Part shown: piece by piece, positions 49,219 to 63,416 of the stretch
Layout: each line of letters opens with the position of its first letter
How positions within the stretch are numbered: position 1 is the first letter of the stretch
Source: Membranipora membranacea
Taxonomy: Eukaryota; Bryozoa; Gymnolaemata; Cheilostomatida; Membraniporidae
DNA length: 64,000 nt
Assembly: GCA_914767715.1 (NCBI GenBank)
Contig: OU612065.1
Location: 5,704,001-5,768,000 of the forward strand
Reading direction: 5' to 3'
Position numbers and translations under genes: made by a program
Notes under the pieces: generated by a model
The model's database searches: none
Told to the model about the DNA's origin: nothing
The model's input: only the letters and a program-made list of their open reading frames with translations

Positions 49219-50935
49219 TTTCATTCATTCCTATAATTTTATGAAGAATTGTATACAACGCAATGGTCAAATAGAGTCAAACAATTATTTTGAATATTGA
49301 CTTGTTTTTTTTACATGACTACATGTACACATTCACTGTTGATAGTAAACAATGCAGGTTAGAAGTAATAGTAATATCACTCCTTTGTATCAGGGTATTA
49401 CAGTTTTACAATTTGTATTGTATGCACTCTGACATTCAGGGGACAACTCCTATTTTAAAGCTAGACATTATTTTCCTATTGCTATTGGTTATCACAAATA
49501 TGATTGTTGTGTCCTCCACTTTCTCATCTTCTTGATGATGAATGAGCTCAGTGTGTCTATATTATGCATTCCTTTACTGTCTCTGTTAATTGCAAACAAA
49601 TGTTTGTCCAATATTTTGCATTCCTGTCGATTCCACTGTAGTAATAATAGGTCATAGATAGATCATTCTTTTCTTCATATTTTTCTTCACTACCGCATTT
49701 TCTTCCCTCTCGATGTTATATTGCTAGCGCTGCATATCATTTACATGCATTATACAAGCTTATTTAATCATTGGGCGGTAGGTTTGTTAGTGTCACATTG
49801 TGTTTTTCTATTTCACTAAGTAATGTTATTGATGGATCACTTGCTTAGTGGTTGAAACAAAGGAAAGAAATGGCATGATTCTGCATTTACACCACTTTCG
49901 CAGAGAAACATGTAGGATGTGATGTCACATCGTAATCCTTGAGAGAAGTAAGACAAGAAAAGTCCTGAGTCCAAGCCAATGCTCTCCCCTCATTACCAAC
50001 TCATGTTCCCAATTAGCGTTTATCAATCGGCTTAATTATCATGTTGTTTTTCTGAATGACTAAATAATTCATATACCTGTTCATGCAGTATCAGAAATAA
50101 AATAATGATTGAAATCAGAACATGAAGGTTTCATTACTTGCGAGGGTGTAATAAAGGCTTATGCGCCAGGTATGTGAAATCATGGAGGGTGAAATAACAA
50201 ACTAAATTTGAAGTCATAGTATTGTATGGAGTTGTATGCCCAGACAAAAAGAGAGGGTAAGTCTAACTCACAAGGCATTTGCATCTTAATTGAAACAGGG
50301 AGTTTTGGATTGTAATAACCTCATCAAACTTCTATCAATCCTTTCAGAACATTATGGGGTTGAAAGAGATGCAAAGTGGGTGTCAAAATGTCCAGTATAA
50401 CAAATCCTAATACTATATTGCAGAAAGAGAGCCATATATTTATTACACAATATATAAATGTTTAACAAAAATATAAATATTTCATAATACCCTGATAGCA
50501 CGTTGATTTGCATACTACTTAATATAGGAGTATTCCCAGATATTGGTCACGGTTGTGGTTATCAATATATAGAGGTGAGGGACGGATCGGGGAACGTACA
50601 AATCATGAGAAGATAATACTGCTTAGATATGTACAAGTGAAATGCAATTAGGGGAAACAGTAGGTAACTATATCGAGACCCACAACTATATATTTCACAT
50701 ATATTACGGTTTATCACTTTATATAATATCAAAGAGTCCATCATGTTATGTAAGTAAGTTATGTACAGCAAGAGAGGAAAGAAGAATTGATAATTTCCTG
50801 CAGAACAGAGGATAGTAAAAAACGTAGCTTCATGCACTTATGCATGTTCAGGCATCCAAGCACGCCTAGCCAACATGGCAGGCTTCCATCATCATTGCTG
50901 CTCATGAATAAGAAGTTCCGCTGTCTCACAATCAA
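49219..50935. other. Convergent 3' untranslated regions of villin (plus) and inversin (minus)
   Basis: There are no coding signs between the two stop codons. A plus-strand AATAAA at 50096-50101 could end the villin transcript, and a minus-strand AATAAA (TTTATT at 50439-50444) could end inversin about 490 bases after its stop. The two genes would then finish tail-to-tail about 340 bases apart. Confidence 0.45.
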
Positions 50936-53900
50936 TCAGCTATTCATATTGTAAGAGTAGTGTGTGGGACTCCCACCTGCTCGCTCAGTCATTCTTAACC
51001 TTGCCAAGTCACCTGAAATGTATAAACTTGATGTAAGACGCAATGAAGGTGGTGAAACATATCTAATAGTAATTAATCAATAGCAGGAGTGACAGTGGGA
51101 GTTGCCAATCATGAAAGTTACCAATAGATGAGGGGCATATAAATGTGGCCGCTAGTTCGACAAGGCCAAGCGTACTATTTCCTGATATCTGCTAAAAATG
51201 TATGCTAGCACATTATCAGGCTATATTAACCTCTGACATGGCTAAACAAGCACTTGAAAAAAACCCAATTTCTTACACACCCCAAATCCTGTTTATATAA
51301 TTTTGAGATCAATAATTATTTGGCGTCTCAATTCATGTCCATCACGTAAGAACCTTTGTTTCAATTCAACAAAAATAATAATAGCTGGGCCAGTATTGCC
51401 AGAGATCAATTTTTTTTAAAAGACATTATTTTCGTAGTTTTAGATTCTATGATAAACTTTGGGTGTATAACAGTGTCCTGTCACTCTAGATATTCACAGG
51501 TGATATACCGCTGTCATCTTCAAACCAGGCAAGACCAGATCATAGATAGACTGCAGATTTATACCTTTTTCAGACCCTTAATGTGTATACTGTAACATTT
51601 TTCCATATTTTTTTCGCATTGCATATGCTTTTTAACATATTTGTCATTTCTGCACATTTGATATAAACAGATCAATGGTGAGAAAACAGCGCGCTTCTCC
51701 AAGTCAGCAGGGACAGAGAGTAAGAAAAAGCTCATGTCATGGCAGATGAATAAAAAATCAGCATATTCCATCAGCCCCTATCAAATTATTATTCCAGATC
51801 ATTGATTTGTGGTCCATCTTACCGTCAATTTCCATATCAAGCTCATCCATATCATGATGACCTTGTTGCTGTAGATCCCAGAATATTTCTCTTGGCTGAG
51901 TATACTGATCGATGGCAAAATTGAATGATAGCGCTGCAGATGAAGGGAGATATCTGGCCCAATACGGTCTGATTGGTGCTGTCAATACCGGATGCCAATG
52001 AGGGGCATACAACTCCTCACCTGGGAATAAGAGCACAGTAACCTTGAAAGTCAGTGAAACATGGACTTCCATGTACTACCATCAGGTTGAGTGATTCATT
52101 GTTGCTACAGTTTTCCATAACAGTGGCCTGTATCCTTAAATACATATACAGGTAAATTTTATGTTGGAGGTCATTCTAGTCCACTGCTAATCAAATCTGC
52201 CATAGCTTGTCACCTGATACGGCAGCCAAAACTCATACATACACCCGTAAAGTTTACAAAAGAATTTTAACAAAGTGTATAGGGCTTCATAGAAATCTGT
52301 ATCAATCATTCTAGCTGGACAACCTCTTAAAATCTGATATCTCACACAATGTTATCAATAAAGGTATGCCTCAGTTAAATAATATAAAATAAAACCAGAT
52401 AAATAAAATTGAATAAATAATACTGCTCTCTTTTGAGTATTATGCGCTAGGCTGTGTATAACAACAACAAATTTCACAAATTATATACGCCAATCCTGGG
52501 TTTAGGTCTAGGCAGCCTGGGTATACTATATACCAATCAGAGTGGTTATTAGTCGCAAGTTATAATTATGAACTTACTGTATATGTGTTCGACTAATGAT
52601 CGTTGTCTGAAAGCTAGCATCTCTGGGTCCCACATGTGCATGACTGCATTGTTAGTTTTATTGAGAGCTCGGAGCAGTTTCCTTCGGAAATATTTTCTCC
52701 AAGCTAATTGAATGGTGCAAGCAGCAATCTGTTTTTTCCATTCCAACTCGCCAGCATCGAGCCTCTTCAGCTTAATAGCGTCTCTAGCGTTCTTCATTAG
52801 TCCTTGTGTTCGGAACTTGAACCTGCGAAAAGGGAAGAATATCACAACATCAAGACTGAGCACTGCAGTAGACATGGTTCAAGAAATCTTTTCAACCGAA
52901 GGTCTTAGAGATGAACCTTAAAGTATGCAAATAAGATTACTTACATTTTCCAAGCTTTTTGAATGCAGAGAGCAGCGTTATGTCGCCGCCTGTGGTAAGT
53001 TAATCTGCTTCTTTCTGAGGAAACGATCGCCTGTTTTTGTTTGGCGTCTTTTAATATCCTCTCTTCTTCAGTCAACTCATCCTTCTTCTTCCTGTTTGGG
53101 ACATCAGATACACACGTCAATAAAACTGGGTTAACTCGATCGTAACGATTCAGGAGATCTCAAGGAAGTGTCAAGTAACAGTGACAGTGGCTCTGAATAC
53201 GACAAGTAAACGTTTGACAGTTTGGGTACAGTTACATTTCGCTGACATGTTTCCTGGCTATTATTTGACAGGCAGCTATGTTCAATATGGAAGTGATATT
53301 GGGGAGATGTTTATAAGACGGGGATGGAGTTGTGAGCAATGTGCAGGTAACAGGTTAATGCTAATGGAGCTAAAGAATAGACAAAACAGAATTAACAACT
53401 ACATAGCATGGTTAGTGCGGGGTTGAGCAGTCAGTGCAGAAGTAAGAAGCTTCATTCAATAACACCAATTCGTTAATATTACGGCCATAAAATATTTGGT
53501 GTTGATGTAAAAACTCATTGACACTAAAACTTCTATAACCAGATCCGTGTTATCATTTCACCACACAACTAAATTTGCTATGGAAGTCAGAGCAATGGCT
53601 TACGATCTAGTAACAACAGGTATATGCGGCGTTTGTGTCCGCGAACTAAAATCAACAGTATGATCATGTCACATAATCTGCTAAAGCAGTGGAGACATCA
53701 CATTGTCAAGTGATCCCTTGTCAGCAAACATGCAACATGCCAGAGTGAAACACTTGTAAAGAAAGCAGTTTTTAATTTGAGCAAGCCTTCGTCTCAATAG
53801 AAGGCTGCTTCATTCACAGAGAACATGCAAATAATACAGACATATCTAAGCTTCTATAACATTGAGGTTGAAACAATGAAGAATACTGCAACCAAACATA

Positions 53901-56900
53901 ATCTATATCTAGAGAGCATAGCATTAGGTAAAGAAGACATGATTGATTCTGATCCAAGATAGATTTACCTCTCCAACATGATGTATATTGGTCCTCGACC
54001 GTGAAAATATCTAACTATTGTATAATGTTCAGGTTAGCTGAAATCAAGAAGAGATACAACAGGTCACGACATGGAGTAACACACATGCAGCAATGATTCA
54101 AAATAGTAACAACATTTATATAGCCACATTGATTGAGCTACTTGAGCTTCAATGCAAAGTGTCTACTATCCACTATTACAAAAAACAACATCAACTGCCA
54201 AGATGGTAAGTTGACACGACATTTACACTTATAAGGAATTGTGTAAATAATTGAAATACTAGTAAGTACGTAGAAAATAAAGACAATAAATAGAAACGCA
54301 TCTACTATACAGGAATAAGCAAATAATATGTGTCATGAAATGTTATAAGAAAATAAGAGAGACAGAGACAGGATGCAGAGAACAGACATGTCTTACCAAT
54401 CTGTTTGTATATTTGAGTTTGATCATAAGTGATTTTATGTCAGCAGCATACTGCAGTCAAAATCAGGTAAAAGTCTACTTAGCAACAACATTAATCTGAT
54501 TACAAAAACCTTGTCCTATCGTATCGCACTGCTCTATCTTACTCCCTTTTCAATTCCTAATTCACGACAACAATCGTTTATATTATTTTTGACATTGTCA
54601 TTTAGCTGCCTATTGAAACAAATCTTTTGTGACATACCATATATCGTTATTTGGAGTTAATGAGTTTAATATAAATAATTGTAAAAGAAAGTTTAATTAA
54701 TTGTTCGATTCATCAGCGCTCTTTCATAACTGTGATTTAACATCGCTGTAATTCATCTGAAGCAGTGTTGAAAGGTTATCACCGGTCGTTACACAAGCAA
54801 ACAACCAGTGAGTAAGGGCCAGTGCTACCACTCACTGTGTTATGGATGTCGGAATGTCAAATGTTATGTTGGAGGGGGGACAACTCAAAAATACACTCAG
54901 AATCAGTTTAATATTTTGTGTCGCAAAATTTGGCATCTAGAAGAATAATAATGTCTGCGCATATCATAATGCCCCAATTTTGTCAAAATTACATATCGCC
55001 CCTTCCTCATCATCAAGTTCAGGCTTAGAATATTTATACAGGATACTTGTGAAGGGCAACTGTGATCAATATGGATTGAAATTGACTGAACAATGTGTAT
55101 AATTGTGAAGAAAAATATAAGTTGTCTGCATTTCTTACAAATGTGTGTAGAGCCAACAACTATTTTAGCGGAACCATAACATCGAACGCACCCACTTTGC
55201 TAAATAAGACTAGTAGGGATCCCACCGCCAAATTCATAACTGAGAAATCCTACAGCCTGTTGTCTTAAAAATTTTAAAAGTTCGAAAATCCTCAGGGCGC
55301 ACATTTTATAAAAGAAAAGAAGGCAACTTCATATCTCCTATTCCTCATTTTCACATTTTTCATCAGTTTCTAACCTCAACATAACCTAATCTGATGTGAT
55401 ATGTAATTGTATATTTGAAGGAGTCAGCTTCAATATATCAGTTGGTTTCCGACAGGGAAATTGGGCCAGCTTCAAAAAAACTGTAAACTTAGCTCTTCAA
55501 TACCCAAAACAAGTTGCTTTGCTACACATAATGTCAATTTAACCATCCCTCATCAATATTGTTCATCCCTTCAGTGAAATCAAATTACCAGATAATCAAA
55601 CCAAGTAAACCCCTCTGGTCTTACATGACAACTTACTTTTTAGATACAGGTCTCTCTACTACTACAGGTTCAGCAGTATCAGATGACTGCTGTTTAATTC
55701 TGTTTCCTAATTCTCTCTTATTCCTGACGTCTTCCTTCTTCTTATACTCCTCACCAGCCCTCTTCCTGCACATGTGAAAATGTATACATATATTATGTTA
55801 TAAATGCCAATAATCAGGAGTGAAATTATCAGCTCAGTGGATAGCAAAAGGAAAAATAGTGTAATAAATAAACAAATTTAATAAATTTAATCTAGGCTTA
55901 TTTAGCATCAGCATCTGTAGCACCACGGAGTACAAACTTCAAGTTTGATTCAATTCACATGCATTAGAAGTTGTTCCCCTCAATTTTTTTTCGGATTCAA
56001 CAGAACAGTCATCTAGGCTCATCATGAGTCATCAACTAAAACAAACAATCCACCTCACTTCAATAGTTTCATCAAATCTATCCGAAAATCCTGTATTCAG
56101 GTCATATTGGATAGAACGGATCGATAAGATATTCCATCATTGTGAACTGGAGTAAAAACAGCATAATTACCTTGCAGCATCTTTTCTTATCTGGTCATGT
56201 CTCACCAACAGCTCCTTACGTTCAAGGAAGGCTTTCCTTACTTTCCAACCTCTGAATGCCGACTGTAAATGAAAATAAATGACTTAGAAAACGAATGTTT
56301 TGCAACAGCTTGGTGGGATATTTGATGTAACTGATCATTGATATAACCTGTTTTACATAACATATTAAAAGACAACAAGTATATACCAATATCTCACCTG
56401 AACTTTACATGCTGCTATGTCCTGTATACCAGTTATACTGAGACCTCCCTGCTCTATCATAAACTGAGCCACCTCATGATGTTCACCCATCAGCGCATAA
56501 TCTAACAAATAAATCAGCACATTATTTCATACCATAGGTATATCTCTGAGCCAATAAAACAAAATAGAAGTAGAAACTTACATTATAGTTTCACATACTA
56601 TTTTCAGCTGCGACCAATTTGAAATCATTTCTGAAAAGACCGCTCAATGACAATATAAAGAGCGCAGATTTTTTAACTTTCAAGATCTATGCATGACTGA
56701 AGTCCAAACATACCATGTAAATCATGTATTATAATTTAAAGTTGAGTCATTGAAAGCCTGATATTCAATTTTCCACCAAGTCAGAATGGGTATTATTTTA
56801 CATAAAACTTTCCCAGCTTATCCCGGCCTAAGCTGATTGAAAGCTACAACATATAGCAATTAAGGTGACAGTCTTTATCATGCTCATGTGGATTAGTTGT

Positions 56901-59900
56901 ATAAGAGGTTTTAATGGATAAGTCATATAATTTTACCCCACAGGGAACCAACAACAATCATACTGATATATTAATCAGTCATTGAATCCAATGTGATGTA
57001 AGTCAAAATGAATGGGAACTTTAATCTGTTCTGAAAATTGTCACACAGTGGACTGTCATTCCCTCACTCACACCTAGCCTCATCTCAAAGGCCTTTGAGA
57101 TAAGGAACTTCTTTCTACATTTTTACTTTGACAAATGTGAATCCTAAGTCCAGCTCACCTAATGGTGTGTATCTGTCTTCAGTCGACTCCATGTGATTAG
57201 GGAATGCTCTGAACTCTACCAGTAGTTTGACTGAGTCGAGATGACCACGACTACAGGCCCAGTGTAGAGCAGACATACCCTCCTTGTCCTGTGTGTTTGT
57301 GTTAGCCTTGTTCTCGATAAGTACGGACATACAGTTAACATAACCACCATATGCAGCACACTGCAGCGAGGTACGTCTACAAACAACATCAGACAAGCAA
57401 AAATTACAGCCTGATCCAACAATCCAAATGCGGTAAAGTATTAAAAGAATCACTAATAGCATGATGATAACTGAAGAAGCTGAGAACTAACCCGGAGAAG
57501 TCTCTGACATTAGGATCCACACCATACTTGATTAAGATCTGACAGATGTACGCATGTCCACCTAATGCTGCCCTGTAAAGGAATGATAAGCCGGTGAATT
57601 AGATGTGAGTTTCAGTTGAAAATAATTGGGGTATACAAATACCGAGGCCAAAATAGTCTCCGGGGCCAAAATAGTCTCCACCATCAGCACGTAGATAGCT
57701 ATATATTTATAGAGTAATGGCTCTCAATATTTGTTTTACTAACATATAAGCTCACTACAATACAAACGTATTGCTATCAGCAATAAAGAAGTGCACGCGA
57801 TTCAGTACAGTACACATATTGACTATGATACTTTAAAAAGAATTCTGTGAGTTGGATTTCACAATGGGTCCACCAGACAGCTAGCAGAAGACTTACCAGT
57901 GGAGTGGAGATCTGCCATCTTGATCTATAACTTCTACCTGAGCGCCTCCATCTATAAGAGCCTGTACTACATCAGTATGTCCCATCTCACAGGCTCTGAA
58001 CAGAGGAGTATGCATCAGCAGGTCCTGAGCATCTATATCTGAACCGTGCTCCAGGAGTAATCTGACTGTACTCGCATGTCCTGATAATGCAGCTGCATGT
58101 AGGCCTGTAAAAAAAGCACTCCTTACTACCAGTACTCGTAACTTTGAAATAAAACCGGACTAGTCTTATCTGTACTATCTAGCAAACAATGTCATCATTA
58201 AGGTATAGCTTATTGTGACTGTCCGCTCCATGTTGTTTGGGGTTGATGTCCTATTGCAATACAAAACAATAACCATTCTGCCCTTCTTTTAATTGACACT
58301 GGTATTATTGTCAATAGACAGTTTTCTGAGCTCTTATTTATGCCTCAGTTCGGAGTTGTCCTCTCTCCAGTTTGGTACTTTTAACCCAAGCCGCATAGGA
58401 AAGACCTGCTGAAAGAGGGTTATCTTGAAAACCGCTTATGTTAGGATAAAAATGAGTTTTGATTCAGTCTGCACCATTGAAAACCCTGTGAGACAGGGTT
58501 TCCAAATAATTGGAGGCTTGAATGTTGATAAATCTTAATTTTAGTGACGAAACTCATGAAAAATTCTGCCAAATGGTCCGCAAAACAGGCAGAAAGTGCT
58601 ATAATTGACTATCCAAATACTAAAATTATTTCCCAAACGCTGTCCATATGAGTTTTCAATGCTGCAGATTCTGAATCAAAAATAATATTTATCCTATTAT
58701 AAGTGGTTATCAAGATAACCCTCTTTCCGGCACGTTTTCCCTATGCGGCGTGGGTTAAAAGTACCAAACTGGAGAGAGGACAACTCCGAATTGAGGCCTA
58801 AATCAGAGCTCAGAAAACTGTCTATATTATCCCAGAACACAATAGCTAGCCTATTAGGATAGATCTATAGAGAGAGTCACACTTTATCATAGCTGACCCA
58901 TTATCTTACCAGTTCCTCCGTTTTTATCGATATGCCTGAGATCAGGGTTATGTCTGACCCATGTAGCTATAGCCTCATCTGCTCCCTTACTTGCAGCCCA
59001 CATCAGAGCCGTCCTACCTTCTAAATCTGGCTCATCTGTTATACTCGCCCTCGTCAAAAACACCTGCAACAACAAACAAACAATCATGTAGGCTTGTCAA
59101 ACAGGTATCTCTGAATCAAAATTGTAAATTTGCAGAAAGAAATCATTCACTGTACATAAGAACCATTCCAAAAGTTCGTACCTCCACAGTCTTAGCATGA
59201 TTGTTTTGTGCGGAGTAGTGTAATGCAGTTGCACCATTTGAATCAGCACTGGAGAAATCCGCTTTTGAATCCAGTAACATTCCAGCAATCTTGGAGTGAC
59301 CTGCAAATACAAATCAAAAACAAAACAATAAGACAGTGGAATTTCTTACAGCAGACGGCAGCGTATATCCTATATGTATACCGTATATCTGGTATTATTA
59401 TTATATATCATCATTATTCTTGTTTATGTGTGAGATAAACATATTGAGCTCACCTAGAGCAGCTGCCCAGTGAAGTGGTGTCCGGAACATGTTATCTAAG
59501 GCTGACACATTACAGCTTCCATATGATGTCTGCAATGTGATCAGAAAATATATAATAATACAGTCGATTCACTCATTGAACAATGCATTAAGTAAGGAGA
59601 AGAAAAGTCCTTCACTCAGCTGTAGTCAAAGGGAGTGTATATTTGATTCAACTCAATGCGTGATTATAAATTACCTCATATCAACCTGTCTCCCATAGTA
59701 CCATTGATGATAGAGCAATAGGGGACAAATAATCTCGCCACAGTAAAAATTTACACTCAGTTAAGAGGTCAGACACATGAGCGCAAACCTTGCTTGCTGT
59801 ACCTCCAAATATTCCATCTAATCTCTCACTAAGCAATTTACATTTATCATCTAATACATTCCCTAAATTCCCATCAATTCTAAATAAAAAAGAAAACTCG

Positions 59901-62900
59901 ATAACTGACCAAAAGTGATACAACTGAGTTGTTGCCTATCTCAACAGCTAGATGTAAAGGCGTTCTTCCTTCAAAGTCCTGCCAGTTCATGATAAAAGGT
60001 GTGGTCTCTAGTAACAGCCTCACGCAAGCCGCAGCATTCTCTATAAATCAACATAGTAATTAAAATTATTCTTCTAGTAATTAATCATCTAGCAAAAAAA
60101 TATATCAGAGCAGATAATGATTTTATTTCCAAACCACAGTTGGTGGGATCATTGAGCCAGCGGGATGTAAACGACTTTAAGGTTTAACATGTTGACAGGT
60201 ACAATGGACAAAAACAGCCTTTTCTAAGAGATGAGCAAAAAAGCTTAACCCTACAAATGACGCAAGAATTCAGTTTTGACGTACCCGTATGTTGATCAAC
60301 TTCAAGTTTTAAAGATACAGTAGGGACGTAATCCAATCTTACAAACACTGACTATTTGGTAAGTTCTAGTACTGTACATACCATCGTGACTACTAGCTGC
60401 CCAGTGTAGTGGAGTTTTACCATCACTATCAGGTATACCACTGTTAGAGTCCTGTTTAATCAGCAGCTTCATGTGCTCTAAGTTACCATAAGACGCTGCC
60501 CAATGCAACGCTGTCCTCTACAAGAATAAACTTAATCATTCAAATACTACACAGCAATAACTCAAATAGTAGAGGCCCTATTCACACATTTCCAAACCAT
60601 GCTGATGGGAATTTAACTCATGCAGCATATGTAACAAACGCAGTCAAAGACACTTATTCAAAGTGAAAGTATTTTCACCATACATTTGTAACCTGTGAGT
60701 GAGATGACGATAATAGTCATACCTTGTTATTATCCTGATCGTCGACCTCTCCAGGAGCGAGGTGTGATTTAAGTAGAGACAAGCACTTAGACGAGCGATG
60801 ACGAGTAGATAAATGTAGAGCTGTCTCTCCTTCTTTATCTTTCTCCTTCCAGTTAGCCCCTCTAGTCAGTAGCAGCTTCAAACATCTGTAGTGTCCCTGT
60901 ATCAAAAACATCAATATATCAGCAATAGCTCAACACAACATTAGGCTTGTAAAAGACATTAAATAAAAGTAATGTAGAAAAGTTACAAAAAATAAAGTAC
61001 ATTCTTACACCACACTTAGAGGCGCTGGATCAGCTACGCACTGTCTGCAGCAGTGGTGTGCTAAATCAAGATCAACTTTTATCGTGCTCCATCATGCAAA
61101 AAATTAATAAGTAGGCGATAGATAATCTGAACATGCCAACCTACAACAGTCACCTCATTCTACGCACACTACTAGTACATGTTTATCGAGTATTTTGAAT
61201 AGACCTAAACCTTGGGCCTGTGAACAAGTAACAACTCATTTGACTTGTAAAAAACTTTTTCCTATGCATGTCATGATGCTTGATCTGATGAGATGCAAAT
61301 GGATCTTAGTAATGTACGGATCACAAGCCTACCTTGTGAGCAGCCCAGAGTAGAGCTGTGCGTCCTGTCTCGTCTTTCTTGTCGACCTTACAGCCAGCTT
61401 TGAGTAATATCTCGGCACATTCCACTCGGTCAGCCAGCACACAGAAGATCAGAGGTGTCCTCCCGAACTGATCCCCTGTATCCACCTCCTTGTTATTCGC
61501 TATAAGTTCAGCAAAAATACATTCCTCAGCAATTATACATTCATTTATTCATATCAAAGTCAGTATTTAATGATGAGGTAGGTATAATATTAATATAGGT
61601 ACACAGAACTCAGCCCAAGATAGGAATTTTTCACTTACATGTAAAAACTGATACAAAATATGGATTTAGAATTTTAGTTGATTGATCTCGACTGAAAGAC
61701 CAGAGTTATTGAACGAATGAAAACGCAGTAAGGATAGTGGGAATAATGAAAACTCACTGAGGAGTAATTTGCTGAGCTGAGATTTATCGCCATTCACAGC
61801 AGCGGCGTGCATCTGAGTTACCATTATCTGAGCCCTGTTTGAGTCTAGAATCTCAACAGACTGAAATACAAAAAACGAGTCATCACAGTTAAAAAACATG
61901 CCTGACCATCTCGATGTTATAGGCCTAGAATCAGCCATTACTGAAAAAGTGAGCAGTTCCTTACTTTCAAATTATAAATAAGGAGCAGAGCTGTGTGTCT
62001 AGTATAACTAAAGAACAATGCGACCATTATTGTACTGATCGCATCAACGTCCACCGATCCTACAGGTAATCCTTACCTTTACTATTTCCGAAACTTGTGT
62101 CTCAGCACCAATCCCTCCTCCTTCAAGCCCCTATATAAACAAACACTGTACTAGAAAGCAGTACAAGATGTTGAAATACAGGTAAGGCATGTAAGAGGCA
62201 TTCACTGCACTATCCCTATGGTGATTGCTAAGGATTAAGTATCAGCAATCCTGCACTTTCTATAGCATAACAAAAGAAAAAAGGTTATAAAACTGTTCCA
62301 AGCACTAGGATTAGCATCACAGACTTTGTTCCCTCAATTTAATCAACCAAAAATATAGAGGGAGACATACTGATAGGTTGGCTTACTGTTCTAATGGGCT
62401 GACCAAGCAAACAGTGAGTTTTAAACTTAGCTGTGTAAAAGTGCAACATTGTATATTATATATATCGTGGATTAACCTGCCCTGAAGCTCTCGATCTTGT
62501 TGTTTTTGTCCCTCACCCACCAATCCAGCATGTCAAGACATGTTATATAAGGTATGTTCTGTTATATTATGTAAGCCTTTCAATTGGGAGTTAATTTTAA
62601 CATTTTTTTCCTTTTTAAAAGCATTGTCTATCCCTCATGGAATAGATTAGGCATCTAATATCAACAACACTCAAAATTTTGCAAGGTGGTCATGTGAACG
62701 GATGACACATGTCTTTGTGAACACAGAGGAGAGGGGACACAACCAATTTTATTGATTCACAACAAAAAGATCCAACACTATGGTATGGAATGTACATCAA
62801 TAGCTGGTCCTACTTATCAAATTTATCTTTCGAAGGCTATGATTTACTGGTTCCAAACTCAATAAGACCATTGTTGATATCTGGCAGAAATACCAATTAA

Positions 62901-63416
62901 ATCCACGACCTTGGTTGTTCAATAGCATTTTGACGCTTATTTTTCACGCATTTGATTAATCTAAGATCTATACCGCTCTCACCATTTATCTATGGTGACA
63001 GTACTGAACATGTAGGAAAAAAACATTTGGGACCTACCACTTCAAACTACGCAAAGACCATAATGTTTTAATACAAAGAAATTTAACCAGCTTACCTGCC
63101 CGGTAGTTAAATATTGCCCGAATGTAGGATCAAGTCTAAGACAGAGTTGACATGTTGGTGAATGAGAGCCATCTTTCATAAGTAGTCCGCACTGTTTACA
63201 GGCTGGGTGTCCAAACTTAGCAGAGTTTTCAGAGCCAGATGAGGTGGAGTTGGAGAGCATTGAACCTGTGGCTCCATATTTAAAGTAATTCCCCGAGCTG
63301 CCAGATGCGCCTTGAGGATCTTCCTCTTGTAAAATGTCATCTTTGCTTCCTTTCCTAGAAAGTTTGCCAGTTTTTCCCTTGGAACTTTTTCTCTTGGAAA
63401 ACAGCTTGATTGGCAT
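50936..63416 (-). CDS. INVS: Inversin (INVS / nephrocystin-2), ankyrin and IQ protein of the cilium (977 aa)
   Basis: Twenty coding exons in phase: 63416-63096, 62130-62077, 61860-61758, 61499-61333, 60896-60723, 60517-60382, 60040-59910, 59529-59454, 59300-59182, 59063-58910, 58104-57897, 57572-57492, 57376-57159, 56501-56398, 56262-56171, 55765-55637, 53091-52945, 52822-52578, 52020-51823, 51012-50936. Inversin marks the proximal ciliary compartment, binds NPHP3/NEK8 and steers Wnt signalling towards planar polarity. The HAAAVNGDK motif (about residue 142) opens a run of ankyrin repeats to about 675, matching human inversin nearly repeat for repeat. Three IQ motifs follow, at about 677-700, 795-811 and 838-855; human has two. 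A 107-residue first exon carries CxxC-x12-CxxC and has no human counterpart. Vertebrate inversin is about 1,065 residues; the tail is shorter here. The start is provisional: an acceptor at 63445-63447 lies upstream and the frame stays open there. Confidence 0.95.
57644..57679. repeat. Short tandem duplication in an inversin intron
   Basis: GGCCAAAATAGTCTCC occurs twice, separated by one or two bases. Confidence 0.85.
58314..58825. mobile_element. 512-bp foldback (MITE-like) element in an inversin intron
   Basis: The left end ATAGACAGTTTTCTGAGCTC is the reverse complement of the right end at 58806-58825. Similarity continues inward about 155 bases on each side, including a shared GGAGTTGTCCTCTCTCCAGT block. 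Flanking TA dinucleotides are compatible with a TA target duplication, as for Tc1/mariner-type MITEs. No open frame is present. It sits between inversin exons 58104-57897 and 59063-58910. Confidence 0.75.

Noticed and set aside
51758-51822. Read-through end of inversin past 51823
   Set aside because: The frame continues 22 codons to a stop, but GTAAGA at 51822 is a good donor and a phase-matched final exon with a strong acceptor exists at 50936-51012. The spliced ending is preferred; the read-through may be an intron-retained form.
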